Shown: positions 56,951-64,000 of the stretch, in pieces
How the letters are laid out: each line of letters opens with the position of its first letter
Position numbering within the stretch: position 1 is the stretch's first letter
Assembly: GCA_037074705.1 (NCBI GenBank)
Contig: CM073590.1
Span: 46,350,395 to 46,414,394, forward strand
DNA length: 64,000 nt
Direction: 5' to 3'
From: Zhengitettix transpicula
Lineage: Eukaryota > Arthropoda > Insecta > Orthoptera > Tetrigidae
Program-made: the position numbers and the translations under genes
The notes under the pieces: generated by a model
What the model was told of the DNA's origin: nothing
The model's input: the letters and a program-made list of their open reading frames with translations, nothing else
The model's database searches: none

Positions 56951-59900
56951 TTGTATTTTGAAGTTCATTTCCTTACTCGTAAATCTACAGTTAAGTGTAG
57001 TACTTTGTAACTAGCAGATCCGCAATTTCCTGTCAACATTCTTAACTCGTTTCTAAAAGTGATTTTAGAATAAGATATTTCATATGCTATTTTAATACAG
57101 CGTCTCCACAAAACTTGCATGTTATTAAATATTAATCGTATAATCTGAAAAAACTACCTGCTAGAGAAGAAGGAATTCTAATAATGACTTCCGCAAATAA
57201 TAACTTTACTACGGAATTTTTCCGCTGGATAAGTATTGGCACCCTCCTCTTTAGCTCCGTCATCGTGTATCTGTTTTCGAAACTTCTAACATCTAATTCC
57301 TCTTTTTATATTGAGATTTCAATTCTTGTTGATAATCCTTCTTATCTCGGCTGGTTTACTGTTTCAAAATAAATAAATTGTTATTGTATATTCACATCAC
57401 TTTAACAGTCATCACGGTCGAGCTATCTTAAAATATGACTTCCTAACTTTTTCTAAGCAAACTAAAAATAAGTTACTCATGCATTCCCTAATTAAGAAAC
57501 AAATGAGATCGGAAGAGTGATTCTACGTAATAAACCAAAACGTTTTCATAATTGGGTCAAATCATTCAAGGTATTTAATGAGACATAAGAAATTAACTCC
57601 GAATGATTTATACAAAACATCGGTCTTGACCATCCTGAATCTCACATGATGTTTTCTAAAATATTAAATGGCATCCTCTATTAGTTTCCAAGCACATTTC
57701 GAACACTGTATTGTGTAATAATTTTTTTCGCGTTGATTATCGATAGCGTTTCCCAGTTTCAAATACTTTTAAACTTGTATCGATTTTTTATAGCTCCTAA
57801 ATGATATTCAATACTTTCCCAACTTTTTAATCGCGCACTGAAATCGATTAGTTAAGTTAAATTTTATTCGAAGAGAATAACTTGCACGCATAACATAATT
57901 TTGCAGGTTTGCACTTTTAGTCGATTAACTGTATTCGTTTTTGACGTTTCACTTTAGTTCATTTCTTAAATAAAAATTAAGTCATTTTTAAGCCTTAGAT
58001 AGATAAATTCCATAACGGAAGGCTTTTGAGTTTATATTTTATTTTATTGATGAATATTTGAGAGCTTGGCGAGTTCAAGCTTGTTTCCTACGGAACTGGG
58101 GTGTCGGAGGCTTTCATTTCCGGACATGGTTGACATCCATTGAGGAGACTGAAGCAGTAGGGTCATAGAAGAAGATAAATTGACCGAGTATGAGATAAAG
58201 AGCTGCTAGGCGAAGAAATGGTGATCACTGCAAAATTTAAGGTTGTTGAATTCACCCAGATCTACTATTTTTTTGGCAATCATTTGACTGTAGTTACCAA
58301 CGGGAGATTTGCAGATAGAGAAATAACACACAAAATAAATAATGTCGAATCCATGGTTTTGAGGGTCCTTGAGTTTAATATTGAGCTTAAGTGCCGTCCA
58401 TATTTATTGGCGGGGTAGGGTGAGGGTCTGTGTGAGTGTGAACCTTGTTGTTTTACAATCGTTTTCGGTGTCGCTGAGATGAACAATGACGCTCTCGGTG
58501 CAGTTTATATCAAAATTCAGTGAGAACGGGTTACTTAATAAGTGTCAAAAATTACAAGGTTTCAGAGTAATGGGTTAGTAACATAAAGTTGAAGTTCAGT
58601 TCTCATCGGCATTATGGTGGATCAGGAGGGCGAGAAAGTGAAATAAATTGACCGTAAAGCCTCATTAGTGCCGAATACATAGAATGTGGCGTAATTCAGA
58701 TGACTCCCGAAGTCGGTAAGTCACGTTCTCAACTGCAGTCGATATTATTAACTATTTCTTGTGTGACTGAAACGTCAGTTTTATTAAAATAATTTAATTA
58801 TTTATCTTTACTACGTTTCCTTACGATTCGGAGCCAACCGGAACCCGAGTAATCCGAAACACCTCCATAAATTGCAATTACAAAAAATATTACTGTACTG
58901 CACGGAATATTACTGAGTTTCTTGAATGAGTAATTTAAAGAGTACAAATTTAATCCTAAAAACGTAATTTTAATTTTAATAAAGAACATAACTGGAGCCT
59001 ACAGAGATTTTTAAATACGTATGACCGGAAAACGTTTAAAAAATGCAATCTGTAATTACAATACAAAATACTGTAGTATTAGATTTTAATGGCTCAACCG
59101 AAACAACTTCACACCCTTTAGTTCTGTTAACCAAGGTTTTACTATATATATAAGTTAAATAAAACGAATAATTGTTTGAGATCACAATTATTTGCTTTCA
59201 TCCGTAGATATTTATTATTTTTAGACACAAAAAATATCGAGTTTTCACGTCTGCAGAAATTTCATAAATTTCTTTACGAAGAAGAATATCACGTAAAACA
59301 TTTTTTTTGTTGTTAAAGTGGCTTGTTAAGGTCACGCGATTCTGTGGGAATCGTGACAGAGAACTGAAGTTTCTCCCGGTAGCAAACATTTTTACCGTCA
59401 AAGCACTATGCTCTATTTTGCAATTTCTCTTGGTTTAAAGATACACGAAACTTTTCAATGCAAAGCTCTCATGATCGTCAAAACGATTGTTAAAAAGCAA
59501 AGTACAAGGTTGTAATGCAATCGACCTCAATTTCTAACGTGATGCAGCTAAATAACGCTGCAGTATTTGTAGTGCTCGTTGATGCATACACACTATGAAC
59601 AAAAACTAACACTTTAGTTGATGTGTAATACGTTTCATTTTGTGACTTTCAAAATTTATTATTTGCGGTAATGTCCTCGTAATTTATGTTACAATAACTG
59701 GATACAATGTATATCGATTTAGATTCAAGTATAAGTATAGAATATTAACGAATGTATATTGAATATACATTTATTGGTATTTAAATTGATTTGATATTAT
59801 GATAAATAGCAATAATTATAAGGCCAATCGGAAAAATTCTGAATAAACAATCCAAAATTACGTGAATTGTTGAACGAATATTTTTGTAAGAATACATGTT

Positions 59901-60399
59901 TATTTAAAAAATTGAGGTCGGGGGCAAATTAAATTTATTGAATGAATTTATCGTTGAGGAAAATAAAATGTATGACTTTAATTTGTTTCATAAGGAGTCA
60001 GCAAAGATGTTTAAGTATCATGAGAAAATAGAAACTGCTTCAGATATAAGTGTAAAATTCAAGGGTAACCTGCATTTCTTTTAAGACTAACTAACAATGG
60101 TTTACTTGATAGAATGATGGAAATGTTTGAGCCAATAGATTGCTCAATAGGTTCATAATACTCGTATCCATATTACTGGAATATTTTACAGAAATAAAAT
60201 AATTATATTAGCTATATTATTGAAAGTCTCCGATGACTAATATTATGACGCGATTGAAACAAATAAATAAATGATGTTATTTTAGCAATTAATAACTTAC
60301 CTTCTGGAATTCAACGAATCAAATAAATATATCCTTCCATCCGGAAAATTCAAGATAAGATATTGCTCGCAATTTTTTACCAATCATCTGTTGCCTGAA
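56951..60399. other. AT-rich region without a supported gene
   Basis: Short frames occur (57184-57372, 58218-58418, 59198-59401) but none shows family motifs, splice partners or distinctive composition. The block 58060-58760 is less AT-rich (CTACGGAACTGGGGTGTCGG, GTGCCGTCCATATTTATTGG) and could be an unrecognised exon or an old insertion. Confidence 0.4.
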
Positions 60400-61425
60400 T
60401 CATCTCATTGAAATGTAATACACAATAATTGCAGTTTCTATAAGTTTACTCGCTAATGTGTCGGCTGTTATATTTCTCCCATGGCCCGTATATGGTTCTG
60501 CTAGTTTCAAAGTTACAAATTCCCCAAGTGGGACCGATGATTCTCTCCCTTAATATTTTCCTAAATATTGAACTATATATACTTACTACTTACATCGGAA
60601 GCTAACCAGAATTTTATGCCAAATTTATCCGGTTTGTTGGGCATGTAATGAGTAAATCTACAACGTGCTTTTGTAGGAAACAATTATAGCAAGATATTCT
60701 CCTGGTTTATAACAGTTTTGCCTGTTTTCGATAAATTTGTACCGAACTTCAGAGATCAAAGCGAACTTATCGTTTTGTAAGCTTTGGCTTCGTTGATTTT
60801 TGTTGTCAAACCGAATAAATCTCATGATTTCTGCGAAGTCATTTCGGCTCATAGTTGTCGAGAAAAATGACAGACCCCATTTCGTGTTCCATAAATATGA
60901 TCCATCCATATTTTTAGCCTCATATATGCCGCGTGCATATAGAAGTCCAATAAATGCATATAATTTTGCAATAGATAAATTCCATTTCGTTTTCAACACT
61001 CGAAATGCCTCCAATTCCGTATGTTTTCTTACATGTTCAATCATGTTATGCTCAATAATCAAGGAAAATGCTGACTCAACTCTGCCCTTTATAATATTTC
61101 GTTTAGCGTATCCTGTCGGTCCTGATATTTCCTTGAAAATATTATAAATCAGTGCTCTTCCGCGATTAGACCCTTCTTTTATTTTTCACCAAACAGTTCG
61201 GTCCATAGCAGTTTCACTCTTGGAACTAACTATAAATCTCTTTCTTTTTTGTCCTCTTCGTATATTCAAAATATTCTCTTCGTCCGTATTGCTGTCAAAT
61301 AAGTCACAATTATTTTCTGCTGTATCATTATCAATATCCGAAACTTCTTGATCATCTTTCAAACAATCTTCGTCAATATTATTTATTTTGTCTAATAAAT
61401 TGATATTCCTCGAATATCTTGACAT
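60400..61425 (-). pseudogene. piggyBac-type transposase remnant
   Basis: A DDE-type cut-and-paste transposase related to piggyBac and PGBD proteins. The N-terminal part (61425-61189) is acidic (DDQEVSDIDNDTAENNCDLF) and is cut by an in-frame TGA right after MDRTVW (61188-61186). The frame then runs on to 60658: LYAFIGLLYARGIYEAKN, GLSFFSTTMSRNDFAEIM, RFIRFDNKN and KPGEYLAIIV. These match the family's FLGI..L.G, FFS.IMSR.RFE.ILRFL.F and YPGE.LSIDE segments, with the catalytic Asp position lost. Downstream in other frames are FTHYMPNKPDKFGIKFW and EPYTGHGRNITADTLASK. It has two or more stops and a frameshift, and the C-terminal Cys-rich domain is absent. Confidence 0.8.
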
Positions 61426-62492
61426 TTTTGGGGATGAATATAAAAATGATAAAAACTACACTGTAGATCCACAATTACATTGTATACTCGTAAAACAATT
61501 TCAGAAGCGCGCTTTCCGAAGAATATAGTCGTAAATAACATTGATTTTTAAAAAGGTAAAACGACCGTTCGTGGTAGACTAAACATTTTATAAATTTATT
61601 TCGGGAAGTAAACAATGAAGGAAGTTGTATATATTGAAAAATGCGTTTTATGTATATTATAGGAAAAGTCAATAAGCTACATGGTGATACAGTAACGTCG
61701 TAACGAAAAATTTTAAACGAAATTTCACAAACGGTCATTTAACCCCGCATGGTAGGTTTAGTGTTAAATAATTATCAGTTCCTATATTTTTAATGGCCAT
61801 ATTTGGACGACTAAAAGCAAAGACTTAGAAAAAATATACTCGGAGCAATGTTCTGTATAAAAAGGAGTATTTTGGGAACAAGATAATTTTTAAAATTTAT
61901 TAGAATATTAGCAATCATAAGTAAAAAATGAACATGCTCTATTGGCTAATTGAACACCGTTCCCGATCTACTACAAATTCTACAAGTAGCACAGAGAAGA
62001 AACAAAACGAAGAAAATGTGATTATAAAGTTTCTTTAATTTATTAGTAATGTGTAACAGTTTTAGTGGAGCCTTAGTTTTACAGCTTTTTCAGCATGTCA
62101 TCCAGACAAATAACAATAAAAGCACTCAATGCGAGTGCTTCCGCAATACGCAACTAATGTGCTCGACAGATGATGACGTATCTTAATGAGCTTTTCCTAG
62201 CAGTTTTCCCGCCGGCAAATGTAACTGTACTTTCTCTTAAATTGTCACGAGAGTCCAGCAAATGTTCCGGGAGAGGTCCTTCACGTCGTTACGCTACAAT
62301 GAGGTGCTGATTGCTAATTCTCTAGGAAAAGCCGGATACGAGTTCCACTTCACTTAAGTTAGAGATCAATTAGCTAAATTCTTCGTTGTACTTGAGAGTT
62401 CTCTCACATATATTTTTAAATGATTGAATAATAATTAAAGCTTTGAAATCTGCGTTTGAAAGTTCTCTTCATGGACATATAATCTACTATTT

Positions 62493-62495
<3 letters not shown>
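61426..62495. other. AT-rich sequence without a supported gene
   Basis: A TTAA followed by CCCCGCATGGTAGG at 61739 resembles a piggyBac-type end but points away from the transposase remnant, so it is not assigned. Otherwise nothing was seen. Confidence 0.35.

Positions 62496-62545
<50 letters not shown>
62496..62545. repeat. (TA)n microsatellite
   Basis: About 50 bp of uninterrupted TA repeat between CATTTAACATATA-type sequence and TTGAGACCGAG. Confidence 0.9.
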
Positions 62546-62547
<2 letters not shown>

Positions 62548-62707
62548 AGACCGAGAGTTATATATAGTAGATAAAGAATATTACAACGCGATTGAGTTTT
62601 GAACTTCAAATGAAAGTTTATAACTGTTCGGCCATGAAGTTAAATTTAAGTTTTTTCCATCCTGATACTTTAAATTTTGTAACTGTTTATACTAATTTCA
62701 AATATAT

Positions 62708-62933
62708 CCAAATAACAGACAAAATGAAGTGATAATATAAATACCACACAACGTTTTCAGAATCCTTGTTCCTTTCGCCGCTTGATTAAAAACGTAAGAG
62801 CCGTGAGCGCGACACAACTGCACATTGCATGTAACGTACTATCGAGCGTTTAATCACCTGGCGAAAGGAACAAGGATTACAGAAACGCGTTGTTTGGTAC
62901 TTATATTATAACTTCATTTCGTCTGTCATTTGG
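62708..62933. mobile_element. Palindromic MITE-like element
   Basis: The arms, about 85 bp each (62708-62795 and 62849-62933), are inverted and about 85% alike. The left arm contains CCAAATAACAGACAAAATGA, AGTGATAATATAAATACC and AATCCTTGTTCCTTTCGCC; the right arm reads GGCGAAAGGAACAAGGATTA to CATTTCGTCTGTCATTTGG. The loop of about 50 bp (GTGAGCGCGACACAACTGC, ATTGCATGTAACG) is different in composition. No coding capacity. Confidence 0.75.
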
Positions 62934-64000
62934 CTGTTTCATTAGTATATTTTTAAGGCAAACGTATTAAATTTTAATTTTTATATCTTTATCTAGAAGA
63001 TTATATTGAAAATGAAAACTTTACTTCGAGATATTAATACATCTAAAATTAATATTATCTTGTCATATAGTGGTCACGTAATTTTTTATAGTAATAAATT
63101 TTAAATTGTATCAAGGTATTCGTATCTAACGCAAATTTAATATGTAATGTATGCATCCAAACGTTTTGAGGAATAAAGTTGTAGTGACATAGGATTCCTG
63201 CTTGACGTATCCGGGAAAAAAAATTTAATTTAAAATAGATTAATAAAATTTTCCTTAAAAACGAATCTACTTCGGTTATTGGAAACAAAAATCTCTTACA
63301 TTACTTTTTTTCTCTCGATCAGCCAAAAATGTAGTTAGAAATCACATTACTCCCTCTTGGGAAAATCCATAATCCTTTTAATTTATGTAGACCTTCCAAA
63401 TACTCAGACAGTGGGAGAAGTGATCGTGAAAATATAGTATGGTTATAATATCAAGCTAATAATATTTTTAGGAGATAGAGTTTCTACAGTACCCCAAAAC
63501 TGTGAAATTTAATACAGAAATTATTTTTAAAATTTATTAATATTATTGTGATACAAATATCTATACACAGCTCGGTTTCAGTGCGGGAGTGTAGTATTTG
63601 TACATGATGTTTATTATATGAAAAAATATTTACCAAACGAACCAGAATAAACTATCTAAACTACTTACCAAGTGTTTGAAGTCCATGTCTATGTTCTCTC
63701 GGGACCTGCAACGAAATGAGAGAACGGATAAATTGAGCAGCTGTGGCGAAAGTTATGCAGCTTTATACTCCTAGTCACTCAACATGTGCGCCACATTTCA
63801 CTGATTTAGCCATAAATTAACTTACACGTCATTCAAAAACGAGATATCGAACTATACATGAACTGAAGAAATTATGGGTTGCTTAATTTTCTTCAGTAGA
63901 AAAATTATGAGAGGGTGCACTATAGACAAACGAATACCCAACGATTTCGTCATTAAATATTTGAGCACCAGTGTCAGCAAACTTCAAACCAAAATCGAAC
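62934..64000. other. AT-rich end of the window, no gene seen
   Basis: Only a 77-codon minus-strand frame (63288-63055) without recognisable features. A block at 63660-63830 (TCTCTCGGGACCTGCAACGA, TGTGGCGAAAGTTATGCAGC) contains a donor-like context but nothing decisive. Confidence 0.4.

Noticed and set aside
61739..61756. TTAACCCCGCATGGTAGG as a piggyBac end
   Set aside because: Its direction faces away from the transposase remnant and no partner end was found.

Overview
This window looks like nuclear DNA of an insect, most likely a large, AT-rich, repeat-rich hemimetabolous genome (cockroach or termite type). That placement is inference. The coding sequences are spliced with GT-AG introns, the recognisable host gene is an insect glucose-dehydrogenase-like GMC oxidoreductase, and most of the rest is eukaryotic transposable-element debris. 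No operons, tRNA or rRNA genes or CRISPR arrays were seen.

Host genes. Two nearly identical complete GMC genes lie in the same orientation about 41 kb apart: copy A (coding exons 7453-7701, 10047-10267, 11284-12688) and copy B (48506-48754, 50537-50757, 51942-53346). Each predicts 624 residues, and each keeps its own TATA box and non-coding first exon (near 2274-2340 and 44345-44411). The duplicated unit spans about 1153-12766 and 43724-53428. Exons, introns and upstream DNA are all alike, so this is a DNA-level duplication, later changed by insertions and deletions. On the minus strand just beyond copy B is an unrecognised small spliced gene (exons 54528-54654, 54875-54969, possibly 55630-55716) encoding a secreted-looking peptide rich in Lys and His. 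Beyond copy A are exons of an unidentified minus-strand gene or genes (15423-15555, 17198-17294). A plausible plus-strand first exon begins with ATG at 18250.

Transposon region, 19.8-41 kb. At least seven long terminal repeats (LTRs) of one Ty3/gypsy-like family lie end to end between 21.4 and 31.7 kb, separated mainly by (TA)n tracts. Two still flank internal regions: a plus-strand, gag-type-only derivative (24603-28028) and a larger minus-strand element (30559-36750). The larger one has Gag, an Arg/Gly-rich repeat, protease, the integrase C-terminus and an extra 3' reading frame, but has lost most of pol. A degenerate tandem array of units of about 280 bp (36751-38890) separates two LTR fragments. 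A short interspersed repeat family occurs at 19.8-20.6 kb and again at 40.15-40.8 kb.

Other mobile debris: MULE-type transposase remnants in opposite orientations next to the two duplication units (1-1147 and 41048-42235), tRNA-type SINE candidates, a Penelope-like reverse transcriptase remnant (about 56270-56790), a broken piggyBac transposase (60400-61425, minus) and fold-back elements (1601-1912, 21241-21355, 62708-62933). The rest is AT-rich sequence in which no gene can be supported.

Functionally, the window is a tandem GMC oxidoreductase pair split by about 31 kb of repeats. The copies show uneven divergence: one tract is identical, and amino-acid changes cluster in the middle of the large exon.
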